This document shows, piece by piece, positions 9,687 to 22,289 of a stretch of DNA of 64,000 nucleotides. The translations under genes and the position numbers were made by a program. The number at the start of each line of letters is the position of its first letter. Position 1 is the first letter of the stretch. Where the stretch lies: the NCBI GenBank assembly GCA_028641055.1, contig CM054058.1, forward strand, positions 86,811,927-86,875,926, in the 5' to 3' direction. The notes under the pieces are model-generated. The model was not told where the DNA came from and searched no databases. It saw only the letters and a program-made list of their open reading frames with translations. The stretch is from Alopecurus myosuroides (lineage: Eukaryota; Streptophyta; Magnoliopsida; Poales; Poaceae).

Positions 9687-12600
9687 TTTAACATCCCCAT
9701 TTTGCTAACAAAAGTGTGTGGTGTTGTGTTCATCTCATACATGCATGAATCAATAAAATTTAATCATGTTTCAACCAATTTAAATGGTTTGAGAAAATCC
9801 CACAAAAAGTACTTAAAAAGGGTCCCAAAATTTTGTGTTGAAAAATAATTCATTTTCACCAAAGCAAAACATGGTTTTGTTGGAAATTTGATAAGTTTTC
9901 CAAAAGGTATTTTTGCCAAATTTTCTGTTCACAAAAAGATCCCCAAAACTCTGTTTACTGTCCTGTTTTTAGATGGAAAAGGGTTTCTCTGAAAATCCTG
10001 AAAGTTACAGGGGCTTTGAGCAAAATAGTCTTCTTCAACCTCTGCCAGTAGGAGCTGCTCTGTGGCGCTGCACCGGCCGTCCATCCCGCGAGGGGATCCC
10101 CACCGTCGCCTCTCCCTACGAGGAGGATAAGGACCGGGCGCTCTCCCTCCCTCGGATGCCTCCCTTTTTCTCTGTTCCCCGGAGCACCCGAACCCTAACC
10201 CTACCCGTTGCCTCCGGCCGCCGTCGAAACGCCGCCGATGTGGACCACCCCGAGGCCCATCGTCCGTCCCTAGAGCTCCACCGTGGTCTCCTCTCCCTCC
10301 TCCACAGTTCCTGCGAGCCGAGGAGGCCTACATCACCGCAATCGGGCCGCCGTTTCCGAGCTCCGGCCGCCGCGGGGACCTCACGCCGGCGAGGTTTCCG
10401 GCCGCCACTGCCTTCCCCGACCACCCCACGAGAATCGTGGTGAGCTTCTCTTCATCCCGGTGCCCTCCCCGTGCTCCCTCTCTTCCTCTAGCTCACTGTC
10501 CTCGAGGGCCACCGCCGGCCGCCGTCGGACCTCGACTCCGGCGAGTATTCCGGCGACCAAATGGTTCATCGCCGGTACCCCTCAACTCCCCGTGAGCTCC
10601 TCTCCGTTGCTGTATAGTTCGTTTCCTCGATTTCGCACGATTTAATTCGAATTTGAATCCATCCGTGAAGAACAGAGAACGGTGATGTCACCATTGCATC
10701 ATGATGACGTCATAAATCTCTGTTTAATATTTCCAGAAAAATGAATAAAATTGGTTAATTAATAACTTTTGTTTTATAATTCAGAAAAATAAAAGTGATG
10801 TACCAAAATGATCAGAAAAATATTCTCTACTCAAATATGTCATTTTCAATCATGTTTGAGGAAGTTGAAAAATGGCCTTTATTTTAATGTTGTTAATTCA
10901 TTTAAAATAGAAAAATAAGTTTTTATTCACTAAAATTAGAAAATTAAAAGTTATATACCAAATTGCTCAAAATGACAAATGCAACCTGGTTATGATGTTT
11001 TCAAACCCATTTGAGCAACTAAAACTTGTACTCACTTTCATAACCGTCCGAAACCCCCTCCGGGGTCTATTCGGGCTAATTCCAGTAAAATTGTTTAACT
11101 GTCATACGAACCCTAGCAACCCAACGGACATGTTTAGGGCTTTATTTCAGTGCATTAACTTGCTCATGCATACATGGTGCGCATTGCATCAATGCCATGT
11201 TTGATTGTTGTTCTTCCTGTTTCGGTGTTGTTTCCCCCTCGGTAGAACGTGACCCCGAAGAGAAGGCCAACAACTCCATGACGAATACTTGATCTTAACC
11301 GACAAGTCAAGCACTTATTCCTGAAGACTTTATCTGGTTTTCTTATAACCAAGGCAAGCATAACCTCTTATCTCCTCATATATGCTTTCGAACAACATTT
11401 GAATCTCGTATTTTGCATTCGATTCCAAAGTATTTGATGCTAGTAGATATAGTTCACCTATATACTGCATTGCCTCGATATCCTGATCCACTGCTCCTAG
11501 CCGCCATAGAATTGCTTGTGCGCATCGCCAGAGCCTCATATCTGCTTCGCTTAGCTTTACATGTTTGTTACCTCTGCTCCATCCGGTTGATGAATCAGAG
11601 TTACGATAACCTAGTATGATATGATGACGTGGTAAGATGAGCACTGTGTGGTTAACTTGACTAAGGCTTGGACGGGAGGCCACTTGGGAAGTGGTTGTTT
11701 GTCCTGTACTTGCCAACCCTAGGAGTAAGGTCTCGCCGCGGAAACCAAGACTGAGCGTGCAACCACACGCGGGGCCTAACATACCGTGCTCGACTAACTA
11801 ACTTGTTTGGTTCTATCCGTGAGTCACGTAGTTTGGGATTTCTATCTGCGTGTGAGTTAAAACCCTTTTGGAGGTGTTTAGGGCGTGACCGGGACAAGTG
11901 ATGGACGTACACGGATCTTGATCCCGACTCATAGAACAGGTGCCGTCAGGAGGTGGCCAACTCCCTGTTGACGGGGTGGCCCTGTTTGGGTTGACTCATG
12001 GATAGGTCTCGACAAGGTAAAGGTCGTGGCCAACCTCACTCTGCCGGCACATCGTCGGAATTGTGCCAATAGCTTGGCATTAAGAGTCGGATGGTACGTG
12101 TGGGTAAAGTGTACCACCCTGCAGGGATAAATCTTTCGGAAAGCCGTGTCCACGGTTATGGACGACTTGGTGAAAGTCACGGGGTCATAGACAACTTGAA
12201 CGTGACGTAAAAGATGTTGACAATGCATGGAGGCAGTAGATGAAGGGTGCCTCCCCGGAGATGCCGGGAGGGGTGATCCTTGTAGCATGTGAGGTGATGG
12301 GAAATGATGTTGGTGGATGAAAAGATGATGATTTCAGTAGTTGATTAGTCCTCTCATCAGTTTTAAAAACTCCATGAGACGTGCTACTCTTCCTCGTTTT
12401 GGAAAACAAAAATTGCTTTACGCAAAACATCCGTCATAAAACATTTCTGAAAATAAGCAGATATATAATAGGTTAACTAAGTCTGGTTGAGTACCTCCCG
12501 TACTCAGGTTTGCTTAATTTTGGTTCAGGTTGAGTTCGTCACTTCAGTGATGGTTCGATGTGGACATCGACGAGTAGTTTGGGGTTCCCAGTTAGCAGCC

Positions 12601-13209
12601 TGGAATCTATGGGCTGGGACGTCGCCTTATGTTGCGGCCTTTTAGGCCTCTTTGGTTCTTGTTGATTAGCAACATAATTTGCCTTTCGTTGTATGATGTA
12701 ATGTTGGGTCGTGTGACCTCGTTTGTAAGCTATACTCTAGTAACACCTGTTTAATACAATTTCAATGTTTAGAGTACTGCTTTGATCGGTTGTTGGTTTC
12801 GAGCTCATTGTTATACAGTTTTGGCTATGCCTGCATAGTTGTCGCAGTCGAGGGGTTGTGGAGCCGATGATCCATGTCCGAGCCCGCCTGTCGATGTGAT
12901 CGGCCTGGGGCGAGGTAACCCCAGTAACCCTCGATTGTTGTTGCACTTCCTGGACCCATAGCATCTCTGTATAGCTTTGGGCCCGTCTCCTTCAGTTTCT
13001 TTCGATTCGTGGATGCTTGGATATGCATAGTTGGTTATGACTAGCATGGATACAAGGAGTAGTAGACTGGGGATCCGGACTACGTGCCGATGAATCCAGT
13101 CTGCCTGCCGTTGTTTGTTGAGGCCGGGGCTGGTAACCCTGAAGCCCTTGTGAGTCCATGGCTAGGAGCACATAACAGTATGTATATCTCTGGGTCTGGG
13201 GTCATGACA
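9687..13209 (+). repeat. 5' LTR of the LARD-like element (3523 bp)
   Basis: It starts TTTAACATCC (the 3' copy has TGTAACATCC, so the second base has mutated) and ends GTCATGACA. It contains a GC-rich, exon-like block at about 10040-10640, an AT-rich block to about 11000, and CCCTCCGGGGTC near 11057. The antisense ORFs of about 100 aa in the GC-rich block are chance frames duplicated in both LTRs. No gene. Confidence 0.92.
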
Positions 13210-13214
13210 AGTCA

Positions 13215-13226
13215 TGGTATCAGAGC
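13215..13226 (+). other. Primer-binding site, initiator-Met tRNA type
   Basis: TGGTATCAGAGC lies 5 bp after the 5' LTR end. This is the standard plant sequence pairing with the 3' end of initiator tRNA-Met to prime minus-strand DNA synthesis. Confidence 0.9.
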
Positions 13227-16200
13227 AGGACTGCCTGTAGGAAAACCTTACTGCTTGGTCGATGTCGAGTCTAGTGATTGTGAAAACTACTTTAAAACCC
13301 CAAATGGATTGTGAAAACCTTCTTAGGATTCTTTTTACTCCTTACCTGGAATCGCTCTAACTCTGGGTCTCCTTATCTGTTTTGGATTTGAAAAGGTTTT
13401 GCTATCTCTTCTAGTCATTCAAAACCTAGGTGCCTTCTTTGGCAAGGACGTCGTTTACCCAAGTTGACCTAGTGTTCAGTTTCTAGAGTCGTGTGTGTTC
13501 CGTGTTCCGTTATCTCTCGTTTCAAATGGGAGATTTCCTTCCATTCATAATCTCTCGAAGTTGTGTGGGTTCTACATACTTATGTTCTAGAGTTTCAAAT
13601 CCTGAACCTCGAGATTTTCCTCCATCTCGAATGTATCCTTTATCCTCCACTCCAATTCTTCCAGAGTTATGTTTGGCTTTTGAAAGTCACCTCGTGATTG
13701 CTACTGGTAGTGTCCTAAGGCACTTGAATAGTAGTTACTCCTTTCGTTGAGTTTTCAACCTTGGACTTGAACCGAAGGTCCCGGAATGTGCTGAATTGCG
13801 GTGAGTTGAGTCATGTGGTTTCATAACCATGTGATGCTCACGCTATCAGTACTGGATGCTGACCTTTAACCCAAGTTCCGTTTCTTTGGATCCTGAGAAA
13901 TCTGTTCTACCTTAGGATGGCTAGGCAATTCCAACTCTCATAGCCATAGGCTCTCTACTGGAACCAAAAGGGATCACAACAAGAGTGATCATCCAGAAAT
14001 TCACATCTTTGTTCTTGACTCAGCTATACCTCTCTTTTAGCATGGGTTTTACAAATGCGTACTACACTATGCATTCACCGTGATCTCTGGATTTTCTGGA
14101 GCATGATCTTAATCTTTAGTTGCTTTCCTACCTTTGTCCATGGTTTGGACACCAAGTTGCATATGTGCGTTGGATTCTTCCAATGCATCTGCTCCTGTTA
14201 TAAGTCAAAACATTCCACTTTGGGTTGTCAGGAGAAACAAACTCTAGTACCTCGTTCATCTCCAGAACCAGGTCAAAGTTTTGTAACTCGCAGATTAAAG
14301 AAGTTGCATTAGCTTCTGTTCTGTTCCACCTTCGAGTATGACACCCTTATATATCAAGAGGTTGTGTTGTGTTTCATGGCCTTATTGATGAAGTGATGCT
14401 CTTACACATCTTTAACCACCTTCATTCCAAGCTTGAATGCTCGAGAACGTTTGGTGCACAGTGAGGTGTGTATGAGATATTCCTCGCAATTTCTATTGCT
14501 TCGAAAAATCTAAGAAACATCTGTATCCTTCTTAGCACTATTGGTTACCCGGTCTCAACTTAAAGTTGACTGTGTTACCAAATCCGTTCATGTCGGTGGA
14601 CATTCATGGTCAAAGAGTTAGGTTCATGCCGAAGCTCTCAAGACCATATCGGTTTCTTTGAAAAGCAAAAATTCCTTCCGAACTCCAAGGCATACCGGTA
14701 GGTTGTGATGTTCTGGTTGCCTTCCAAGAAGTATCACCAGGTTTTACCTGACCGTGATGTCTAAATAAGGGGTACTTTGAACTACTCCTTTCTCCAAGGA
14801 ACCCTGCTGGATATCCTGGACTAGTTCGTTGGGCTTAACCATTAACTTGGAGAGTTGAAAGACAAGAGCTGAACCTAACTTGTTCCTTTGCAACGGGATG
14901 TCTAGTTCTCATCTTGTTGAAGCAGGATAGTATCTCCTTTGTGGACACGCTATCATTCTAATCTTGATTTGATTTGGGCTTTCGTCAGATCAAGTCCAGA
15001 TTCAAGGACTATCCTGATGGTGTTTCCATTCATGGTGTTTTTCCCAAGTACATATTCATAACCTTTAGTCTGACCAATATTTTGCCTCGTTCATATATCA
15101 TATGAATCCCTCTTCTTGGAGTGTTTTGATAAGTGTGTTTTCAAGCCCATCGATGACATTTCTAATCATCCAAGTTGCAAGAGGTTCATGCTGAACAAAT
15201 GGCAACAATGTTGGAAACTTTCGAGAACCATCTTTGTTTCATTACGAAGATTGTGTTCTGGATGTTCGAAGTAACCTACTCTGGTTCATGTGCTTATGGT
15301 GAAAGTTGTCGCCATGGATCCGAGTATAGTTTCCTTGTTCCTTCAGGAATAATCCCAAGTCAGTCATGCATGTGTGGACAATTCTTGAGATGGTAGGTCA
15401 TTACCTCCATGTCTTGAAGAAGTTCTACATCCACACCAAGCCACTGACTGATCGTTCGTGAAAGAGCAGAAGTTTATCTTTGCAATCATCTTCCCAACAA
15501 GGACTCCGATGTGTTTTGTTGCAAGTAGTCCATGTAGGTGCAACCGTCTTTCGCAAGTTGCTAATACATGAGTTATGCCACCTCGCTCATCTTCTTGAGC
15601 TTGACATCATAGTCCATATCTTGAGAATCCAACATATGTATCTCGTTGGTAACCGGTGCAATCTCTTCGCTCAAACGTACCGAGTCTAAGTTATCCACCC
15701 ACTAACCAGAGCTGAATCTCAAGCAGCAACGATGGTTGGTGTTTCCTCAAGGGTGTTGAACTAGGTCCATTTGAAAATACGGCATGGTTGATGTTGTGGT
15801 TGACACAATTAGCCGGAAGACCTAATGTCATATCCCTCTGAATCCGTAAGAACAGCCACTCCCCATGAGAATTCTTGTGTGGCTCGTCCTAACAAGTTAT
15901 CCTCACCGTTCTTTTGACCAAAGTTTAACTCCCACTTTATGACCTATTGAAGGCTTATGTAAGCTGGATATTGGTATCGGGAACATCAAGAAGACCTTGG
16001 AACTTACTATGTCCAATGTCTCCACCAAATTCTCCAAACCTCTCTTTCAGTGGAAACAAGTTCATCATGAGAATCATCTCGTGGTGTTTTGTAACCGCCG
16101 TCGATCAGCTTCCTTTTTCAAGTGGTTTGTACTTGAAGTTCTGTTCATCTCACACATTGTGTGGATTTGTCAGTTACTTCAGCCATGGGGTCTTAACCAT

Positions 16201-16964
16201 GTGGAAGATGTATTTCTACGTCTATGCCCCAACAGGAAAGAGATTCCTGATTTCTCGCGTTGTTTCAACCCTCAGTTGGTTACCCATCCTTATGGTGTGA
16301 CCAAGAGTACCTCCTTCATTACGGTGTTCCAACATTCCGTGGTTACTCATCTTCTGTCGTGAAGTAACATCCCGATCCTTGACAAAGTTTTCGACAAAGT
16401 TTTGATGGAGTGAAAGTTCCGTTATCTTTCGTGTCCACTCCGAAGAGTGAACATGATCTTGTATCAAATTCACTCTGACGCACGATTACAGTGTTTTATC
16501 GTGTTCTCCCTCGTCTACGGATATTACATTGTGATGTTCAAAACCATCCTATCCATCATAGTATTCTTTTTTTGAAGAAACCTCGATGTCATAAGTTGTT
16601 CAACCGTTATTTTCCAAAAGGATTTAAAGTCTTGTGCAAAGCTCATATTCTAAATCCTTTCAAGAACCATCGTCCATAAACTTGAAACCTTCTCTCAATT
16701 CCTTCCGTTATCTTGATGTGTTTCATGCACGATAACTCAATAGTTCTTATGAACATTCTTGACCTGAGTTATCCATGAGATACTCGATCTTCGTGAAGAT
16801 CAATTCCTAAGAGTTTTCCCTCTCACCTAAGGCGTAGCCAATCAACACTTCATGATGCTACGGATCAACCTCTTCGAGAAGAGAATCGTAAGGTTCGAGA
16901 AGTTCGTTCAAAACCGGTGTTCCTTCTTTCTTCTCCTTCGGGAATCTCGGGACGAGATTCTTGT
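13227..16964 (+). other. Internal non-coding region of the LARD-like element
   Basis: 3.7 kb without a frame longer than about 120 codons. I see no recognisable gag, protease, reverse transcriptase or integrase motif in the available frames. Base composition is uniform and T-rich. It may be an anciently decayed coding region or a true non-coding cargo. Confidence 0.75.
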
Positions 16965-16976
16965 AAGGGGGGTAGA
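16965..16976 (+). other. Polypurine tract
   Basis: AAGGGGGGTAGA lies immediately before the 3' LTR, in the position for plus-strand priming. Confidence 0.85.
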
Positions 16977-16978
16977 TT

Positions 16979-19900
16979 TGTAACATCCCAATTTTGCTAA
17001 CAAAAGTGTGTGGTGTTGTGTTCATCTCATACATGCATGAATCAATAAAATTTAATCATGTTTCAACCAATTTAAATTGTGAATTTAAATGGTTTGAGAA
17101 AATCCCACAAAAAGTACTTAAAATGGGTCCCAAAATTTTGTGTTAAAAAATAATTCATTTTCACCAAAGCAAAACATGGTTTTGTTGGAAATTTGATAAG
17201 TTTTCCAAAAAGTATTTTTGCCAAATTTTCTGTTCACAAAAAGATCCCCAAAACTCTGTTTACTGTCCTGTTTTTAGATGGAAAAGGGTTTCTCTGAAAA
17301 TCCTGAAAGTTACAGGGGGGCTTTGAGAAAAATAGTATTCTTCAACCTCTGCCAGTAGGATCTGCTCTGTGGCGCTGCACCGTCCGTCGATCCCGCGAGG
17401 GGATCCCCACCGTCGCCGCTCCCCGCGAGGAGGATAAGGACCGGGCGCTCTCCCTACCTCGGACGCCTCCCTTTTTCTCTGTTCCCCGGAGCACCCGAAC
17501 CCTAACCCTACCCGTTGCCTCCGGCCGCCGTCGAAACGCCGCGGATGTGGACCACCCCGAGGCCCATCGTCCGTCCCTAGAGCTCCACCGTGGTCTCCTC
17601 TCCCTCCTCCACAGTTCCTGCGAGCCGAGGAGGCCTACATCACCACAATCGGGCCGCCGTTTCCGAGCTCCGGCTGCCGCGGGAACCTCACGCCGGCGAG
17701 GTTTCCGGCCGCCACTGCCTTCCCCGACCACCCCACGAGAATCGTGGTGAGCTTCTCTTCATCCCGGTGCCCTCCCCGTGCTCCCTCTCTTCCTCTAGCT
17801 CGCTGTTCTCAAGGGGCACCGCGGCCGCCGTCGGACCTCGATGCCGGCGAGTATTCCGGCGACCAAATGGTTCATCGCCGGTACCCCTCAACTCCCCGTG
17901 AGCTCCTCTCCGTTGCTGTATAGTTCGTTTCCTCGATTTCGCACGGTTTCATTCGAATTTGAATCCATCCGTGAAGAACATAGAACGGTGATGTCACCAT
18001 TGCATCATGATGACGTCATAAATCTTTGTTTAATATTTCCAGAAAAATGAATAAAGTTGGTTAATTAATAACTTTTGGTTTATAATTCAGAAAAATAAAA
18101 GTGAGGTACCAAAATGATCAGAAAAATATTCTCTACTCAAATATGTCATTTTCAATCATGTTTGAGAAAGTTGAAAAATGGCCTTTATTTTAATGTTGTT
18201 AATTCATTTAAAATAGAAAAATAAGTTTTTATTCACTAAAATTAAAAAATTAAAAGTTATATACCAAATTGCTCAAAATGACAAATGCAACCTGGTTATG
18301 ATGTTTTCAAACCCATTTGAGCAACTAAAACTTGTACTCACTTTCATAACCGTCCGAAACCCCCTCCGGGGTCTATTCAGGCTAATTCCAGTAAAATTGT
18401 TTAACTTTCATACGAACCCTAGCAACCCAACGGACATGTTTAGGGCTTTATTTCAGTGCATTAACTTGCTCATGCATACATGTTGCGCATTGCATCAATG
18501 CCATGTTTGATTGTTGTTCTTCCTGTTTCGGTGTTATTTCCCCCTCGGTAGAACGTGACCCCGAAGAGAAGGCCAACAACTCCATGACGAATACTTGATC
18601 TTAACCGACAAGTCAAGCACTTATTCCTGAAGACTTTATCTGGTTTTCTTATAACCAAGGCAAGCATAACCTCTTATCTGCTCATATATGCTTTCGAACA
18701 ACATTTGAATCTCGTATTTTGCATTCGATTCCAAAGTATTTGATGCTAGTAGATATAGTTCACCTATATACTGCATTGCCTCGATATCCTGATCCACTGC
18801 TCCTAGCCGCCATAGAATTGCTTGTGCGCATCGCCAGAGCCTCATATCTGCTTCGCTTAGCTTTACATGTTTGTTACCTCTGCTCCATCCGGTTGATGAA
18901 TCAGAGTTACGATAACCTAGTATGATATGATGACGTGGTAAGATGAGCACTGTGTGGTTAACTTGACTAAGGCTTGGACGGGAGGCCACTTGGGAATTGG
19001 TTGTTTGTCCTGTACGTGCCAACCCTAGGAGTTAGGTCTCGCCGCGGAAACCAAGACTGAGCGTGCAACCACACGCGGGGCCTAACAGACCGCGCTCGAC
19101 TAACTAACTTGTTTGGTTCTATCCGTGAGTCACGTAGTTTGGGATTTCCATCTGCGTGTGAGTTAAAACCCTTTTGGAGGTGTTTAGGGCGTGACCGGGA
19201 CAAGTGATGAACGTACACGGATCTTGATCCCGACTCACAGAACAGGTGCCGTCAGGAGGTGGCCAACTCCCTGTTGACGGGGTGGCCCTGTTTGGGTTGA
19301 CTCATGGATATGTCTCGACAAGGTAAAGGTCGTGGCCAACCTAACTCTGCCGGCACATCGTCGGAATTGTGCCAATAGCTTGGCATTAAGAGTCGGATGG
19401 TACGTGTGGGTAAAGTGTACCACCCTGCAGGGATAAATCTTTCGGAAAGCCGTGTCCACGGTTATGGACGACTTGGTGAAAGTCATGGGGTCATAGATAA
19501 CTTGAACGTGACGTAAAAGATGTTGACAATGCATGGAGGCAGTAGATGAAGGGTGCCTCCCCGGAGATGCCGGGAGGGGTGATCCTTGTAGCATGTGAGG
19601 TGCTGGGAAATGATGTTGGTGGATGAAAATATGATGATTTCAGTAGTTGATTAGTCCTCTCATCTGTTTTAAAAACTCCATGAGACGTGCTATTCTTCCT
19701 CGTTTTGGAAAACAAAAATTGCTTTACGCAAAACAGCCGTCATAAAACATTTCTTAAAATAAGCAGATATATAATAGGTTAACTAAGTCTTGTTGAGTAC
19801 CTCCCGTACTCAGGTTTGCTTAATTTTGGTTCAGGTGGAGTTCGTCACTTCAGTGATGGTTCGATGTGGACATCGACGAGTAGTTTGGGGTTCCCAGGTA

Positions 19901-20516
19901 GCAGTCTGGAATCTATGGGCTGGGACGTCGCCTTATGTTGCGGCCTTTTAGGCCTCTTTGGTTCTTGTTGATTAGCAACATAATTTGCCTTTCGTTGTAT
20001 GATGTAATGTTGGGTCGTGTGACCTCTGTTTGTAAGCTATACTCTAGTAACACCTGTTTAATACAATTTCAATGTTTAGAGTACTGCTTTGATCAGTTGT
20101 TGGTTTCGAGCTCATTGTTATACAGTTTTGGCTATGCCTGCATAGTTGTCGCAGTCGAGGGGTTGTGGAGCCGATGATCCATGTCCGAGCCCGCCTGTCG
20201 ATGTGATCGGCCTAGGGCGAGGTAACCCCAGTAACCCTCGATTGTTGTTGCACTTCCTGGACACATAGCATCTCTGTATAGCTTTGGTCCCGTCTCCTTC
20301 AGTTTCTTTCGATTCGTGGACGCTTGGATATGCATAGTTGGTTATGACTAGCATGGATACAAGGAGTAGTAGACTGGGGATCGGGACTACGTGCCGATGA
20401 ATCCAGTTTGCCTGCCGTTGTTTGTTGCGGCCGGGGCTGGTAACCCTAAAGCCCTTGTGAGTCCATTGCTAGGAGCACATAACAGTATGTATATCTCTGG
20501 GTCTAGGGTCGTGACA
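16979..20516 (+). repeat. 3' LTR of the LARD-like element (3538 bp)
   Basis: It starts TGTAACATCC and ends GTCGTGACA, followed by target duplication CCATC. Over the last about 370 bp I count 11 base differences from the 5' LTR; elsewhere the copies look closer. It differs from the 5' copy by small indels, for example GTGAATTTAAAT near 17078. No gene. Confidence 0.92.
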
Positions 20517-20521
20517 CCATC

Positions 20522-21044
20522 ATGCATTTGTTAAACTAACTAGCTATAAATAATACAAATCATGAAAGGTTCAAGTTGCTAACCGCGATCGCGGAGGAAA
20601 GATAAATGACAAAGCTCAAGTGTGGCTCGGACACTTCATATCATGTGTGTTTCATGCTCTCGGGCATTTCATCGAACACCTTGTGTGCATATGAGGAACC
20701 AAAAGCAAACCAGGACCCCTTGTGAATATTGTGAGTAGAAGTGACACCAAATATGCTAAGTGCAGCCAGCTGAGTCCTATATATAGGGATGGTCTTTTAG
20801 TCCCGGTTGGCATGGACAACCGCGACTAAAGGCCTTCGGGCCAGCCTGAGGACCTTTTAGTCCCGGTTGGCCAGGCCAACCGCGACTAAAGCCCCTCCCG
20901 TCCGCCAGCTGTGGACCGAGCGCGCTGGGCCCAGACTGTTGGTCGCGGGTCTCCTCCCGAACCGCGACTAAAGACCCCTATGGTCGCGGGTCGATTATTT
21001 TGGGGTATAATGGGGGCGTATGGAAGGCCTATTTTCTACCAGTG
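20522..21044 (-). other. CACTA-A 5' end: promoter region, subterminal motif array and TIR
   Basis: 20522-20780 has no coding content and would hold the transposase promoter and 5' exon. From about 20790 to 20990 there are three or more inverted copies of TTTAGTCCCGGTTGG / AACCGCGACTAAAG. The TIR is 21028-21044, read inwards as CACTGGTAGAAAATAGG. Confidence 0.85.
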
Positions 21045-21149
21045 ATCACGTGGCTTTTGACATGGCGATTGACGTGGATGTTGTCAAGGTTGATGTAATG
21101 TGGGTTAAGTCTATGCAGACGTGTCACAAGTTGACGCGGGTCCACAATA

Positions 21150-21305
21150 TTCTGACATTTTGGGCCTTGACGATACTGATGTGCGGGCCCTAGATGATGC
21201 TTACGTGTTGGCCCTAGAGGATGCTGACGTGTGGGACCCACAAAATACTGTCGAGTGGGACCCACAAAATAATGTCGTGTGGGTCCCATGGCTGGTGGTG
21301 CCATC
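21150..21305. repeat. 24-bp tandem repeat containing GTGGGACCCACA
   Basis: About six units of 24 bp. On the minus strand each would encode GPTRxxxx, but no gene is supported. Units at the right end are near-identical and those at the left increasingly diverged. This is probably a subterminal or 3'-flank array of CACTA-D. Confidence 0.75.
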
Positions 21306-21499
21306 ACTTATTTTTCACTATTGCTCTCATAAGAATATTTGGATAAATTGGAAAACATATATAAATGAGCTTAAAATTTCAAATGATTTGTTCAAAACAA
21401 ACGATGGTGACAGTCTGGAAAAAAATGTTGTTGTAACACACTTCGTACTGTACAAAAATAGACATAAAACTGGCGACGACTCTAATTGCCGTCAGCCTA

Positions 21500-22289
21500 G
21501 GAAGATTGAGAATTCCATAACATGAAACTATCATGGCATCCGTTACTTTCTACCCTTTTTCCATCTCCAATGATTTCTCTTCATGGGACTTTTGGATAGC
21601 CTCAATATCTCCTGGTCACTTGTTCTTATTTTTCTGCTTGGGCCTGTAGTTTAGCCTCCATTTCTTGCTTGTACCTAACTGCTGATCGTTCTGATTGTTG
21701 ATCCTTATCTTGAAGCCTTTCTTCCAACTCTCGGATGCGTGTAGAAGAAACGGTAGATGTCCTACGTATAGATGAGGCGCCAATGTTTGACAAGAATGTC
21801 CTTGAGGACTTGTTCAACAATCTACAGATCTGTTCTTTAGACAGATGTTCTGGGTGTGGACCCATTTTTTTGCACCATTTTATCCTGCAGTATGATTTCA
21901 GCCATCTTGTCAATTGTGGAATAAACATTGAATAATTTTTGTCCAGAAAAAGGTATATCAGATTACTTACCCAAGATTCCTCTGCCTCAGTACTCATTTT
22001 GCCATCTTTGTTTGTGTGTGTTAGCATATAGAATTCAATTGGGGTAGGATGATTATTTCCATCGTTGACTTGTGCTATCTGAGATTTTTCCAGATATGTA
22101 AACATGGTATCATTAATACGTACTACATATCATGTACTTACGTAGAAACTATGATTTGCATTCATGGGAATATGATTAATACTTACAACATGTGCATAAT
22201 GTGCAGCATAGCTTCTAGAGCCAGTTCTATGATGCTGCTTCACTCCTCTCCGGTTCTTTACGTTTGTTGTGGACACTTTCCGTAGTTGG
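21500..22289 (-). pseudogene. CACTA-D ORF2 (Transposase_24 type), 3' exons
   Basis: Three exons are readable on the minus strand with standard borders. Exon 22289-22187 contains KQHHRTGSRSYAAHYAHV and ends at GTAAGT. Exon 22078-21971 starts after CTCAG and contains EFYMLTHTNKDGKMSTEAE, the typical Transposase_24 'THT..DG' motif; it ends at GTAAGT. The last exon begins at 21884 after CTGCAG. A one-base excess in the A-run at about 21862-21868 shifts the frame; after it come HLSKEQICRLL and a coiled-coil with RELEERLQDKDQQ. Further stops follow near 21626. The 5' part was displaced by the CACTA-B insertion. A DNA-binding or regulatory role is inferred from family membership. Confidence 0.75.

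Larger units (their letters stand above)
9687..20516 (+). mobile_element. Complete long-LTR retrotransposon without coding capacity (LARD-like)
   Basis: The element has two LTRs of about 3.5 kb (9687-13209 and 16979-20516), a primer-binding site (13215-13226), a polypurine tract (16965-16976) and a perfect 5-bp target duplication CCATC at 9682-9686 and 20517-20521. The 3.77-kb internal region has no long open frame, so it must rely on enzymes from an autonomous relative. The ending GGGACGAGATTCTT followed by a G-run and an LTR starting TGTAACATCC resembles chromovirus-type gypsy elements; that lineage is an inference. It lies in the 5' intron of the CACTA-A transposase. Confidence 0.92.
1..21044 (-). 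mobile_element. CACTA-A: partial CACTA (En/Spm) DNA transposon, left end outside window
   Basis: The right terminus is visible: read on the minus strand it starts CACTGGTAGAAAATAGG at 21044. An array of TTTAGTCCCGGTTGG/AACCGCGACTAAAG subterminal motifs follows at about 20790-20990. Reading leftwards come a TnpD-type transposase (6321-9649), an AP2-like gene on the opposite strand, an uncharacterised gene, and an ORF2 of the plant Transposase_24 type that runs off the left edge. The same motif recurs inside the element at 3081-3300 and 4525-4630. It is interrupted by a solo LTR (243-714) and a 10.8-kb retrotransposon (9687-20516). Both transposition genes carry stops and frameshifts, so it could move only with proteins supplied in trans. 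The left TIR and target duplication cannot be checked; ATC at 21045-21047 would be the right-hand copy. Confidence 0.85.
21045..22289 (-). mobile_element. CACTA-D: fragment of a fourth CACTA element
   Basis: This segment lies between the CACTA-A terminus (21044) and the CACTA-B terminus (22290) and contains the 3' exons of a Transposase_24-type gene on the minus strand. No TIR of its own is seen. It is probably the sequence that CACTA-B entered, because the CACTA-B terminus directly abuts an exon of this gene. Confidence 0.65.

Noticed and set aside
10190..10206. Telomere-like CCCTAACCCTA
   Set aside because: Only one to two units within an LTR; not an interstitial telomere array.
10116..10424. 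Minus-strand ORF of 102 codons and its twin at 17342-17731
   Set aside because: They are identical positions in the two LTRs inside the GC-rich block. Duplicated by the LTR structure and without recognisable motifs.
21029..21307. Minus-strand 92-codon ORF with GPTR repeats
   Set aside because: It is produced by the 24-bp tandem repeat and overlaps the CACTA-A terminus.
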